Positions 32,979 through 43,604 of a stretch of 64,000 bases of DNA are shown piece after piece. The notes below the pieces were generated by a model. It ran no database searches and was not told where the DNA came from. It saw only the letters and a list, made by a program, of their open reading frames with translations. Every line of letters starts with the position of its first letter. The first letter of the stretch is position 1. The translations under genes and the position numbers were made by a program. The stretch is from Miscanthus floridulus (Eukaryota; Streptophyta; Magnoliopsida; Poales; Poaceae): assembly GCF_019320115.1 (NCBI RefSeq), contig NC_089584.1:60403633-60467632 (forward strand). The letters are read 5' to 3'.

Positions 32979-33072
32979 CTCCATCCATTCCAAATTGTAA
33001 GTCACTCTAACTTTTTTATATACATATATACATAGAAAAGTCAGAACGACTTATAATTTAGAACGGGGGGAG
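32979..33072. mobile_element. Stowaway MITE
   Basis: 94 bp with ends CTCCATCCATTCCAAATTGT and ATAATTTAGAACGGGGGGAG, flanked by TA at 32977-32978 and 33073-33074. It has the typical Tc1/mariner MITE structure. Confidence 0.85.
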
Positions 33073-33075
33073 TAT

Positions 33076-33196
33076 CAGCCTGTTCGGGAGGCCGTATCGT
33101 ATCGTGGATTATTTACTGCTGACTGGTTTGGTGTGAGAGAAAAACACTGTTCCCGGCTGGAAATTTACGATCGTTTACGAGTAAGCGAACAGGCTA
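33076..33196 (+). mobile_element. 121-bp MITE, CAGCCTGTTCG family, copy 1
   Basis: Ends CAGCCTGTTCGGG and GCGAACAGGCTA form terminal inverted repeats, and TAT at 33073-33075 and 33197-33199 is a 3-bp target duplication. The left duplication overlaps the TA duplication of the adjacent Stowaway, so this copy inserted at the edge of that MITE. It is nearly identical in structure to 41153-41273. Confidence 0.82.
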
Positions 33197-33199
33197 TAT

Positions 33200-34616
33200 A
33201 TTTGGGTGATGTAGTTATGTTTAATTGCCACAAATCATCATGAACTCGGGGATTAAAATCTCCAGCACAGATGCATGACTGAATTAACCTAGTGTTTGGT
33301 TCTCTCACTGGTAACGTAGATGTTTTGGAAATGAATTGTGGGGGAAGTAGCAGTGGTATCAGTGATTACTTGAACTGTTTGGTTGGGCATGGTAACGCTA
33401 TTTGATTGGTGGTCAACCTTTTTGTTTCAGACTATCCAAATTAGCACTGATCTTTTTCTAGAGAAAGAACTATCAAAGAGTCTCACAAGATAGTTGTAAA
33501 AGATCCATCAAGTAGTTTATTGATCCAGGGAAGGATGAGTTGAATCAGCACAGGAAATTTGATATATCAAAGCAGATCTAAGCATTGCAGGAAGCATGAC
33601 CACTCAAAAAGGAGTTGTCATCTCGTTCCATTTAAACGCTTTCCTGTTTGTCCTAGTCCTATCATTTCAGAACTTACATCATAGCTACGATGTAAAAGAA
33701 TAGCATGCACGCTCAACAAATGATAGGCTGAAACACAAGCAAGCAGAAGCTGAGATGACATCCAATGAAAACCCAGGTTCACTTATCAAGAAATCGGAGC
33801 ACATACATTGACCGAATGCAAACACAGGTTATAATGGCTTCTACACCAACGTATGAAATGTAATTGCATCTTCAGCTAACATCTGAGCGGAAAAAGGGCT
33901 TACTGAATAAGAGCTATATGCCTAGTAATATTAGTCACCTTTGAGCATATCACTAATAAGCTGCTGTAACAGTCACCTTCGAGCATATCACCCTGTAGCA
34001 GGCAATTCTTTTGGAGCAGCATCTGAATTTGCATCCTTATGAAACAGTAACCTAGCTTCTGTGGTTAACGAAATTGCTAGTTTGATAACTCTGCTTACAA
34101 TCTAGAACTATAAAGCTGATGCGTCGAACATGACCTCCAAAGTAACTCGATCTATGAGGCACTCCAGAAAAAAAAAATCGCTGGCTTTTGTAGTTGTAGC
34201 TATGTCAACCTCATCTGCATAGAAAAGGTAGCAGAGGTTTAATCACCAAGTAGACAATTGTACTTTCCTGAAGAACATTCATAAAAAAAGGCAAGAAGCA
34301 TAGGGGTCATGTATATCTTGTATGCACAACATGCACAACTGCCTAAGAGAGAAAACGATGTCACACTACTCTGTACAAATTATTACTAAAAACAAATATA
34401 AATCTTGCCCATTAGCTTGTAAAGGAAGAGTTATCCAAGTACGATTCACAAACAGGAACACAAAGGCACACCCCGTCCCCACTTTGCTTTTTCCACAAAT
34501 TCTTTTTCATATTATATTTTTGCCTATATGCAGTTCTCTAAAGTATGAAGAAGCTCTTATATTTGTTTCTCAAATAGAAAAGGGTGGTTTAGTGTTGTAA
34601 GAGATGTCCAATAGTA
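33200..34616. other. Intergenic DNA downstream of gene 1, no gene recognised
   Basis: Moderately AT-rich sequence. Some of it could be distal 3' untranslated exon or intron of gene 1, which reads toward it, but no splice structure can be shown from sequence alone. Short frames (for example 34322-34600, plus) have no recognisable domains. Confidence 0.35.
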
Positions 34617-34764
34617 CTCCCTCTCCATTACAAATTATAATATGTTCTGGTTTTCTAGATACATTACTTTAACTATATATCTAGACATAATGTGTATCTA
34701 AGTGCATAACAAAATCTATGTATCTAGAAAAGCCTAAATGTCTTATAACTTGGAATGGAGGGAG
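34617..34764. mobile_element. Stowaway MITE
   Basis: 148 bp with ends CTCCCTCTCCATTACAAATT and AACTTGGAATGGAGGGAG, flanked by TA at 34615-34616 and 34765-34766. Confidence 0.87.
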
Positions 34765-35819
34765 TAGTATTTATGTAGTTAAACAATTGAAAATCTTTTA
34801 CTCATACAAATCACATTACCAGAATTTTTTTGTGTGATAAGGACACTGCCAGCAAATTGATTAAAACATGCATTGTACACACTGTCATGTATCACCCAAC
34901 CAAGACAGTGCTCTGTTTCAATGAGCTAGACCTTATGCATCCATCAATGAAGGAATGGATTGAATACAACAGCCATGCAAAACACATGTGTGGAAATTTT
35001 CTTTCAAGCATGTATGCATTTTTTCAGATGGTACAAAAGACAATGCCACATGTTATTGTTCATTGGAATCAACAAATAGTTCCGCAACGATCCTACCAAA
35101 CCTGTCCAAGGAAGGTTGAAATCAAACAGACTATAGAATTAGCTACCCTACTAATTAAAATTGTGCAATGATATCATAATCTCTGACAAGATCCAATTGT
35201 CAGATTCTGATAAGCGAGAATTGTCCGACCATGTTAATCTATGGGTCTTTCCAGCTAAGGACGATAACCAAGCCTCCCTTCTATGTGATCGGTGCTATTT
35301 TGTTGTGCATGTAATATGGTAATGTCCTTACTTATGCAATGATAAAACTAACGAACAATAAAATGAACACGGTAACCATACAGAACACTAATAATCTTAC
35401 ATTGCAAAATTATACCAGCATTTATCCATGTAGTTCAGTTTCAACAAAATACCAAGTGCACATTTACAATGGCATAATATGATCAATCCAGTTCATCATC
35501 ATCAACAAACTAAAGCTTCACAATCACACATGAGAACGAAAGAAGGATACAAACCACCAAAGTAAGCACTATTAGTGATTTGATTTGCTGTATTAAATGA
35601 TGGCTATCTCAGGAGTGCCTGACAGATCAATTGATCCAGCACGAAGCACAAATCAAACACGTTACACAACTAGCCTGCATATAAAATTCCTTGTGCAACT
35701 ATGTTGAACGATCCAATTCCAATCCACCCTGCCCTTTGGAAACGCAAATTTGAGCGACCGCATTCATTCATTTGATCCGAGGATGAGACGAGTATAAGTA
35801 TATAACCGTGTAAGTTTAC
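34765..35819. other. Region directly downstream of gene 1
   Basis: No supported coding sequence. A 113-codon frame at 34830-35171 (plus) has no recognisable motif and ordinary AT-rich composition. The stretch probably includes the 3' untranslated region or a 3' intron of gene 1. Confidence 0.35.
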
Positions 35820-36612
35820 TTACGATGAACCCGAAGATGCCTCCTCACCAATGTCGGCCATGGCCAGCTCCTCCTTCACGAGGCGCCGCACCTTGGTGTC
35901 CAGGAACACGCGGAGCAATCGGAACTGAAGCCTCTCCGTCGCAGATAGCGCCTTGTCCTGCAGCGCAGCGACCAGCCCCTTGTCCACAGCGCTGCTGGCC
36001 ACGCGCATGACCAAGGACCTATCCTCGGGGTAGCCGAGCGCGTGCACGCCGCCCAGCGTCGCCGCGACCACGAGCTCGCGGACGAGCTCCCTCGTCTCGT
36101 GGGACTCCCATCCCGGGTGCTGGCTGGAGCCCGGGACGAGGCGGTGGTAGGCGGCTCTCCACGCCGCAGACTCGTCGTCACGCCCGCTGAGGAAGCAGAG
36201 GTTATACGCGAGGGCGCGGGGACCGGGGGTCGAAAGGCGCGTCGCGGGCCGCCTCCGCGTAGAGCCGCAACGCGTCGTCGGCTCGACCGTCGCGCGTGGC
36301 GAGGAGCGCGAGGAGGAGGCGGAGGTCCGCGGCCGCGGTGGGGTCGCCGCCATGGCCGATCTCCACGTCAACGCGCGCGAGGTCGAGCTCGGCGCGGGCG
36401 CGGACGTCGCGGAGGTGCGCACCGGAGAGCGGGTGCGCGCGGAGCAGGGCGGACTGGAGGCCGTTTGCGGACTCCAAGAGCATGAGCTTCACGGACGGGA
36501 GGAAGGGAGAGATCTCCCTGGGAGGCGTCCACTTGGACACGGCATGCAGGGACCCCGCCCCCGCGGCGGCGAGGCCGAAGGCAGCGGCGCGGAGGAGGAC
36601 GCGGCCAGCCAT
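35820..36612 (-). CDS. TPR-like family protein, gene 1 (1-base frameshift)
   Basis: Function unknown. The first 137 codons (start at 36612, MAGRVLLRAAAFGLAAAGAG) include a short Arg-containing hydrophobic N-terminus that could be a membrane anchor or an organelle-targeting segment. A helical TPR-like pair follows (LRLLLALLATRDGRADDALRLYAEAARDAPFDP). The frame then breaks at a run of five G (36225-36229, C on the coding strand), and the downstream frame continues with LAYNLCFLSGRDDES to the end (SSGSS). One base too many in that run explains the break, so it is either a recent lesion or a sequence error. With the shift allowed for, about 263 residues are covered, close to genes 2 and 3, which share its layout (hydrophobic start, RAHP block, helical repeats, RLQ.R..RVFL end). 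The stop codon overlaps a strong splice donor, GTAAGT (35818-35823). Confidence 0.65.
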
Positions 36613-36812
36613 GGGCGGAGGGCGGAGCTAATCAGCGGATGGAGGGAGAACTGGAGAAGGCGGTGCTCAGACTTCGTGTTGCGACTTGGTTAGTTGCTGA
36701 TGATGCAACAGGTCACAGGTGGGGTGCCCGCAAGTGGCTGGGTCTACGGGATTTTAAGGACTCGTTTGGCTGGTGCCTGCGGCCTGCCAGACAGCTGGCG
36801 AGGAGCGGTCAT

Positions 36813-36945
36813 CAGCCCGTTCGTTGGCCTTATCGTAACCGATCGTAAATTTTTAATTGGAATAGTATTATTCTCTCATACAAATTAGATAGTAGTATTT
36901 TTTTACGAACCAACAACGATACGAACCAGTCAATCGAACAAGCTG
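36813..36945 (-). mobile_element. MITE, CAGCCTGTTCG family, copy 2 (reverse)
   Basis: 133 bp with ends CAGCCCGTTCG and CGAACAAGCTG and a perfect CAT target duplication (36810-36812 and 36946-36948). Compared with the other copies it lies in reverse orientation (TTTACGATCG block inverted) and is more diverged. It sits about 200 bp upstream of the gene 1 start. Confidence 0.78.
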
Positions 36946-37039
36946 CATGCCCAGCAACCCAGGTCAATGAAATCCAAGTATCCAACACTAGAAGTCTCTT
37001 CCCTAAATTTAGTCCCTGCCACATCATCTACAGTAAGCA

Positions 37040-37310
37040 TGTTTAACACTATTTGAAGTATTAAACATAGACTAATTATATATATTAAGACTACTTTACG
37101 AGACGAATCTATTAAGCCTAATTAGTCCATAATTTGATAATATGGTGCTACAGTAACACATGCTAATGATGGATTAATTAGATTTAATAGATTCATCTCA
37201 TGAATTAGTTCCAGCTTCTATAATTAATTTTATTATTAATATTCAAACACCTGATATGATAATAGATATGATATCTCTTAAACTTTAGCCTCTGGATCAA
37301 ACACGCCATA
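37040..37310. mobile_element. MITE-like segment related to 22701-23025
   Basis: Contains ACGAGACGAATCTATTAAGC and, inverted, a decayed ATTCATCTCATGAATTAG block around a centre with GGTGCTACAGTAACACATGC, as in 22701-23025. Its right end reads TTTAGCCTCTGGATCAAACA. Borders are approximate and no target duplication was identified. Confidence 0.5.
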
Positions 37311-37320
37311 GGTGAGACAA

Positions 37321-37750
37321 CTTTTTTTCAAGTGAGACCTGCTCGCTATCCGTAGGTCAATCGACTGCCGCGCGCCGGCTCTCCCTCTCGTGTGCTTGAT
37401 TTCCTTCTCCGCATCCGCCTTTGTTCCACGTGCCTCCTTCCTCCTTCCTCCTTCCTCTGCTCTCCTTTCCCTTCTCCGTCTGGATACATCGCCGCCGTTG
37501 TTACTAGTTGTTCGTTTTGTGTTCTCTAGGTGGATGCTTTGATGTCGTGGCTTGATTCCTTCTGTAGACAGCCTTTGATGTATTTTGCAGGATCATGCTA
37601 GTATGGTTTTGGGGTTATGGGTCCTACTCCAAATTGGTTGCCAGGCTTGGTGGCTTGTAACCTGTATTATTTGAGCTCTCTCGTAGCGACACGTCATGTA
37701 ATTCTATTCCTCTTTAATGAAAAACTTGTCAAGACATGCTCATGAAAAAA
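37321..37750 (+). other. Possible retroposed, poly(A)-ended segment
   Basis: A C/T-rich stretch (37430-37490) is followed by moderately GC sequence and TTTAATGAAAAACTTG, then ends in an A8 tract at about 37746-37753. This resembles the 3' end of a reverse-transcribed RNA or LINE tail. I found no long frame and no clear target duplication. Confidence 0.25.
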
Positions 37751-37982
37751 AACATAGTATGGGCAGCAGTAGGTGAGAAACAATAGCTTAAAATGGGTCG
37801 AGACTATTTTCAAAGATGAAGGGCCAAAATTGTGCTGTTGAAAATCGTTTTTGTATTACTGCACATAGAGTACTAAGATCATATATACCCATCCATTCCA
37901 AATTATACATTGTTTTTTCTTTTCTAAGTACATAGTTTTCGCTTGCACTAGATATACGCTATTTATATATATAGGAAAATTA

Positions 37983-38176
37983 CTCCCTACGTTTCAAATT
38001 CTATGTCGCTTTGACATTTCTAGATTTATATTTTTTTACTATGTATTTAGACATAGTGTATATCTATGTGTATTAAAAAAACTATGTATCTAGAAAACCC
38101 AAAATGACTTACAATTTAGAATAGAGAGTATGTATCTAGAAAACCCAAACAACCTATAATTTGGAACCAGAGAGAG
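37983..38176. mobile_element. Stowaway-like MITE, internally rearranged
   Basis: Ends CTCCCTACGTTTCAAATTCT and AATTTGGAACCAGAGAGAG are flanked by TA (37981-37982 and 38177-38178). The right arm is present twice (38085-38130 and 38130-38176), so one terminus was duplicated or a second copy is nested. Another Stowaway-like arm lies at 37895-37940. Confidence 0.6.
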
Positions 38177-38189
38177 TAATCATGAGAAG

Positions 38190-39768
38190 AACAATTTCAC
38201 AGCACATCTAAGCACGCAAATGTAAATCGATCAAATTCATACAGCTTTATTAACATTGCTACTTGCTGCTCGGTTGCCAAGCCAGAACAGTAAGCAGTAC
38301 TTTCGTATCAGTCTATGGAATATGTTGGCAGTGCCAAGATAAAAGTGAAATCTGGACATCATGCAATTGGTTGAGGATCACTGTATCAACACTTCCAAAA
38401 CAGCTAATGATGAGCACTTCACTGAAATATTCTGTCTTAACCAAGGAATCTTCGGACAGTCACCTAATCTGAATGGAGTTCTGAAGACAATTCGCCTACA
38501 AGAACAAAAATATTCTGTTGAGGACTAAACATCTTTAAACAAAGATATAAAATATACAGAAGAAAAACCATATAACTGAAATGGAACCTGATAACAAGAG
38601 AACTTTTAGGTAGAGGCTTGCATGCTTAGGCATGTTCATTACGCATCTACAGATCGAATTTGGCTTGAAAAACAAATACAGGAATAGCATCAAGAATCAA
38701 TTCTAATGTTCATGTGCGTTACATTCAATATGTGTGACATGATTTATTGTGGCATCGATGTTCTAATAGTAGAATGAAATAGATGTCTAAACACTAATTT
38801 CAAGGTAGTCTGCACTCCGCATTGCAAATTTGACCATTGAGGCTGATATGTATTCTTATCAATGGGAACGAGCGAGTCTGCTCGTTTGGTCAGCATCGCG
38901 AGCCGCGAGCTCGGCCACCTGGGTTTGATCCCGGAGCCCAGCGTATTTCTGCTAAAAAATTAGTGGGAATGGGGAAGCTCCCCGGTTAAAAAAAATGGAT
39001 TCTTATCAATTCTTCAGACAATTGAACCGGAAAGTGCACATATGGTGCACCATTAAACTTCTGAAACAAAACCAGTTAGAATTTTGAAGCAAAAATTGAC
39101 ATCTACTTATTAAGCAAAGTGACTTTCACTAATGCATTACGATATATCTTTTGAACTTAAACAAAACATATTTCATTACCAACAGTCCAACACCGTAGCA
39201 GTTATTAGAGACATAGTACTGTAGCCATTCCCTGAACCTCAATTATACGGAGTTATGGTTTCATTCCATCTATTGCAAGCGAAACACGATTGTTCTATGT
39301 GTAGCAGAGTGCATTTAACACAAGTTTCTTGAATTCATCTCTTAATGCAACTACTCCGGTGTTGAATTGTCCACCAAAACAGTAGCAGACTCCACTGTCT
39401 ACTCAACTAAAATTATTGTTGTTGCAAAAAAAGCCACACATACAAGGTGTCAGGATTTTCATGGATGATTAAGAAGATGCCACTGCAATAGTGAAACTAT
39501 ATAGAGTAGCTTTGTCGAAATGCTTGAAATCTCTTATTAATACTACAAACTTGTTCAACAGTTAAATGGAGACAGTATCAACATATTCGTTTCTATTAGA
39601 TCGACATTGCTTCAAACAAGCACAACGATTATGGCATGGAATTTGAATAATCGAATAAGCAATACAAGTAGCTGACTCCACGGAAAATAGTGAGAAGCTA
39701 AGATTGGTCGCATCCAGTAATATGACACGAACGTATCCAAGTGAAATTTATGCAGTATCTCACCTAGC
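38190..39768 (-). repeat. Duplicated downstream region of gene 2
   Basis: This matches 42160-43604 block for block (for example TATCAGTCTATGGAATATGT, CAAGGAATCTTC, AATGGAGTTCTGAAGACAAT, CAAGGTGTCA, TAGCTTTGTCGAAATGCTTG). Together with genes 2 and 3 it forms a tandem duplication. Read in gene direction, a splice donor GTGAGA lies five bases after the gene 2 stop (39763 downward), so this may be a 3' intron plus untranslated exon. No coding frame is conserved between the copies. It contains a SINE (38864-38998) that the other copy lacks. Confidence 0.65.
38864..38998 (+). mobile_element. SINE with 12-bp target duplications
   Basis: 135 bp inserted between two copies of ATTCTTATCAAT (38852-38863 and 38999-39010). 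A tRNA-like RNA polymerase III B box is visible as GGGTTTGATCCCGG (about 38922-38935), and an A-box-like TGGTCAGCATCG lies near 38898. The 3' end is an A-rich tail (GGTTAAAAAAAATGG). The duplicated paralogous region has a single ATTCTTATCAAT at about 42824 and no insert, which gives the empty site. Confidence 0.85.
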
Positions 39769-40611
39769 TTAGTTTGGGGTGGCGTCCTGAGGTCCCTCCA
39801 TCGGTGCAAGTCCATCATCTCTGTGCAGCTTCTTCGCCACGACGCCCCGCAAGAATGCCATCAACGCTAACACCTGCAGCCTCTCCGGCAGATAGCCGTG
39901 CGTGAAAATGGACCACATCGACATCTCGAGCAGCCCGAGCGTGGTGACCAACACCAGCTCCTCCGAGCCCGCCACGGCGCGCGGCGCGGAACCGATCGTG
40001 GCGACATGGACGGCCAGCACGAACGGAGTCTTTTGCTCGAGGCGGGAGAGGTCGGGCACGGCGGAATCGTGCAGCCACTGGGCCCCCTCCTCGTGGCGGC
40101 CCAGCACGCGGCAGAACGCGGCAGCGAACAGGCGCAAGGTGGTGTCGCCCGGGCGCTCCGCGGCGAGGCGGACGATGGCGTCGCGCGCGTCCTCGAGGCG
40201 GCCTTCACGCGCATCGAGGAAGGCCATGTTAGCCCGGGCCGATGCCGCCTGCTCCGCCGTCGAGTGGCCATCCGACTCGGCGGACAGGATCTGTGCGGTG
40301 AAGAATTCGCGGCCGTGGCGGAGCGTCTTGGGGTAGATAGGCGGACAGCGCAGTGCGCCCGCGAGGAGCGCCTGGGTGGCGTCGACGAGGAAGGAGGCCG
40401 GTGTAAGCATCGCGTTGAGCTCGAGGAGAGCCGGGTGCGCGCGGACGAGGGCGAGGTGGCCGGTGACAGCGGCGGGGCCTACGGGCGCCGACGGAGAAGT
40501 GGAGGGCGAAGCCGAGAGTGGGATGGGCGACGATAGGTTCCACGAGAATGCAGAGGACAGGCCCCCGGCCGCTGCAGCGGTGAGGGCGGCGCCGCGGAAG
40601 AAGCGCGACAT
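39769..40611 (-). CDS. TPR-like family protein, gene 2
   Basis: An intact frame of 280 codons. The start is placed at 40611 (MSRFFRGAALTAAAA), which aligns with gene 3; the frame is open further upstream to 40746, but that part has low-complexity Pro/Arg-rich content. The first 30 residues have basic residues and an alanine-rich hydrophobic run, compatible with an anchor or targeting peptide. A Ser/Pro-rich linker follows. The body is helical, with two TPR-like units at about residues 120-190 (ANMAFLDAREGRLEDARDAI and FAAAFCRVLGRHEEGAQWLH). The C-terminal part holds EELVLVTTLGLLEMSMWSIF and RLQVLALMAFLRGVVAKK. Function unknown; it might mediate protein contacts. GC is high throughout, as in many single-exon grass genes. 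A splice donor follows the stop, so a 3' intron is possible. Confidence 0.82.
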   Translation of the reverse strand: MSRFFRGAALTAAAAGGLSSAFSWNLSSPIPLSASPSTSPSAPVGPAAVTGHLALVRAHPALLELNAMLTPASFLVDATQALLAGALRCPPIYPKTLRHGREFFTAQILSAESDGHSTAEQAASARANMAFLDAREGRLEDARDAIVRLAAERPGDTTLRLFAAAFCRVLGRHEEGAQWLHDSAVPDLSRLEQKTPFVLAVHVATIGSAPRAVAGSEELVLVTTLGLLEMSMWSIFTHGYLPERLQVLALMAFLRGVVAKKLHRDDGLAPMEGPQDATPN

Positions 40612-40825
40612 GGCCGGAGCGAGAGGAGGCGAGGAGGTTGGTGGGAGTTGTCGCTTTGTGCGCTCGCGGTTTTGGCTTCTGCGGAGTGGGGCCTGAGCAG
40701 AGTGGATGTGGGGCAGGGTGAACTTGTGTGCGGCTGCGCATGCCAATTGCCCAACTGGGCGGTTGCCCGGCGGGCAGCGGGCCAGCGGCTGAAGCCGAGC
40801 TAACGGAACAAGGCTCCCAGACCAG

Positions 40826-41105
40826 GGATGAAACCGGGATACAACGGATAACAGTGATCATGTCGTTACGTGCTATATCCTATATTTTTTTAATCGGATC
40901 TTAGAACCAGATACAAATAGTTGAGATATTGATATCTATCTCATTACATATCAGAAATCTTATTTTTGAGAATTCAGATTCAGGTACGCTCGAATATTGA
41001 ATGTCTAGATTCAGATACAGACTATTCAAATAATGTTTTGACCGTTTCAGAATAGACGGATATCGAAAAATATTCATCTAATCCTGTTTTCATCCGTACT
41101 CATAG
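40826..41105. mobile_element. MITE-like element with GGGATGAAA ends
   Basis: Starts AGGGATGAAACCGGGATAC and ends CCTGTTTTCATCCGTA, an imperfect inverted repeat around AT-rich sequence with GAATTCAGATTCAGG-like blocks. It resembles hAT-type MITEs common in grasses. A convincing 8-bp duplication was not found. Confidence 0.5.
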
Positions 41106-41152
41106 GTCTAGAGCAGGAGGATTTGTACAAAGCATAGGCTCTGATGGATAGT

Positions 41153-41273
41153 CAGCCTGTTCGGGAGGCCGTAAACGATCGTGGATTATTTACTGCTGAC
41201 TGGTTTGGTATGAGAGAAAAACATTATTTTCGGCTAGAAATTTACGATCATTTACGAGCAAGCGAACAGGCTG
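41153..41273 (+). mobile_element. 121-bp MITE, CAGCCTGTTCG family, copy 3
   Basis: Ends CAGCCTGTTCGGG and GCGAACAGGCTG with a perfect AGT target duplication (41150-41152 and 41274-41276). It has the same length as copy 1 and is nearly the same sequence, which suggests recent activity of the family. Confidence 0.85.
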
Positions 41274-41945
41274 AGTGCTCGCTGAAGTAGCAGCACTCAC
41301 CAAACACAAAATCAAGCAGTGTAGCCTTGGCTATAGAAGTGCAACCGGGCAGGAGCTATTTATGTAGCACTTGAGCTTTTCACGCTCTTCTAATACCTGA
41401 TTTTTTTTCTTCACCGTCTCCTCCTCCTCTTGATGCTCCGCCATTGCCCACCGCCTAGCGTGTGCGCGTGGTAGGTCTCGCCGGAGCTCCTGCCGCTGTG
41501 GCCCCTTTCGCCCCCTCCCCCCGCTGCCGTCATGGCTATGGGCGCTTCACCCTGACCTGGCCTGGCTGCCTCCATCGCCGTCGGAACCCTAACGCCATCC
41601 TCCCTCCATCCCTGCTACCGCCTAGCCGGCCTGCCTCCCCCGAACCTCTTTCTAAACTCGTCGGAGTTGGGAAAGAAGAGGAGGAAAAGGCCGGAGATGG
41701 AGAAGAATGAGAAGGAGAGGAATCAAGTGTTAAGACGAGAGGAACACTCGAGTGTCGTTTAGCATTATGGCAGTTTGTGCTGTCTACTAGGCTACAACGC
41801 CGCCTTTATATAGCAAAAATAGCATGCAGTTGTTTGTATGTGTTGAGGTGAGGCGAATGCATGGTCCCATTTTTATCCGTTAGAAGTAAGTGGATCAACT
41901 AATGGACCGATCCGAACCTACACCACTTGTTTATGAAAAGAGTTA
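41274..41945. other. Intergenic DNA with GC-rich patch, no gene recognised
   Basis: Positions 41420-41700 are C-rich on the plus strand and give an 82-codon Pro/Arg-rich frame (41462-41710) without motifs. The patch could be a captured fragment or the first exon of a lost gene. I cannot assign it. Confidence 0.3.
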
Positions 41946-42088
41946 TCCATCTGTTCCAAATTATAAGTCACTTTGATTTTTTTGGTACATCCATTTTGAT
42001 ATGCATCTATATGTAATATATATCTAGATACATAGCAAAATGTATGTACCAAAAAGTCAAAGCGACTTATAATTTGGAATGAAGGGAG
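41946..42088. mobile_element. Stowaway MITE
   Basis: 143 bp with ends TCCATCTGTTCCAAATTATA and CTTATAATTTGGAATGAAGG, flanked by TA (41944-41945 and 42089-42090). Confidence 0.83.
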
Positions 42089-42159
42089 TATATATCTAGT
42101 TCATTTTGACTTTTCAGATACAAATTTAGCATAAAGGTAGTAATTGTCAGAAAACGAAG

Positions 42160-43604
42160 AGTAACGTTTTTACGGCATTTCCAAGCATATAAATGTAAAT
42201 CCATCAATTCGTGCAGCTTTAACATTGCTATTCGCACCCTAGTTAACAAACCAGCGAAGGGATTAGTGCATTACTTTTGTATCAGTCTATGGAATATGTT
42301 GCCAGTGCCATGATAAAAGTGAAATTTGGACATTATGCAATTGGTTGAGGATCTCTGTACAACACTTTCAAAACAGCTAATGAATATTGATCGCCACTTC
42401 ACTTTAATATCCGTCTTAACCAAGGAATCTTCAGACATGGTCACCTAATTCTGAATGGAGTTCTGAAGACAATTCACCTGCAAAATATTCTGTTGTCAGG
42501 ACTAAACATCTTTAAAGGACACAGATCTCATACAGAAGAAAAAACATTTGACTGAAATTAAAACTGCTCACAAGAGAACTTTTAGGTAAAGGTTTGCATG
42601 TTTTGGCATGTTCATTACACATCTACAGAACCTGGATTGAAAACCAAATACAGAAATAATAAATAGCATGAGTTTTCAAGAACCAATTCTAATGTACATG
42701 TGTGTTACATTCAACATGTGTGATACTGTGGCATCAATGTTGTAATAGTAAAACGAAATAGATGGCCAAACACAAAGGTAGTCGGCACTCTACATTGTAA
42801 ATTTGAAATTTCGGGCTTATTTGGATTCTTATCAATTCTTGAGACACCTGAACAGGAAAATCTGTTGATGTGCCATTAAAGTTTTTAAACAACATCAGTA
42901 AGGTAAAATTATGAAACAAACATTGACATCGATTAAGAAAAGTGACTTTCACTAATGCATTAAGATATATCTTTTCGAATTAAACAAAAGCTTTTTCATG
43001 ACCAACACCTACCAATTATTAGATGCATATATAGTGCTGTGTCCATGACTCCATTTCCACCTCAATTATACAGAGTCATACATGATTTCATTCATTTTAT
43101 TACATGGGAAACAAGATTGTTCCTATGTGTAGCAGAGTGCATTTAACACAAGTATCTTGAATTCATCTCCTAATTCAACTACTCCAGTGTTGAATTGCCC
43201 ACCAAAATAGGAAGCAGACTTCCAATAGTTGTTGCAAAAAAGCCACACATACAAGGTGTCATGGTTTTCATTGATGATTAAAAAGATGCCACTGTAATGG
43301 TAAAACTAGGCAGAGTAGCTTTGTCGAAATGCTTGAAATCTCTTATTAATACTCAAACATGTTCATCACTTAAATGGAGACAGGATCAACATATTAGGCT
43401 CTATTAGATCGATATTTCCTCAAACTAGCATAATGATCACGGCATGAAATTTGAATAACTGAATAAGCCATACAAGTAGCTAGCAGACTCCACAGAAAAA
43501 ATGTGAGAAACTACCAGTGGTTGCATCAATAATATGACATGAACGAATCGAAGTATCCAATTGAAACGTTTTAGTATCTCACCTAGCTAGTTAAGGGTGG
43601 CCTC
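42160..43604 (-). repeat. Duplicated downstream region of gene 3
   Basis: Counterpart of 38190-39768, slightly shorter because it lacks the SINE and has several small deletions. A splice donor GTGAGA (43582 downward) follows the gene 3 stop by about 22 bases, as in gene 2. It has no conserved coding frame. It is probably a transcribed 3' region or an intron, but this is inference. Confidence 0.65.

Noticed and set aside
34830..35171. 113-codon plus-strand frame near gene 1
   Set aside because: No motif, ordinary AT-rich composition and no start context. I could not tell it from chance.
35825..36693. Long plus-strand Arg/Gly/Pro-rich frames opposite gene 1, and similar frames opposite genes 2 and 3
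   Set aside because: High GC keeps several frames open. Family similarity among the three loci is in the minus-strand frame that starts MSRFF or MAGRV.
38898..38940. Possible free tRNA gene
   Set aside because: The B-box-like block lies inside a 135-bp A-tailed unit with 12-bp target duplications, and no cloverleaf with a closing acceptor stem was found, so it is a SINE.
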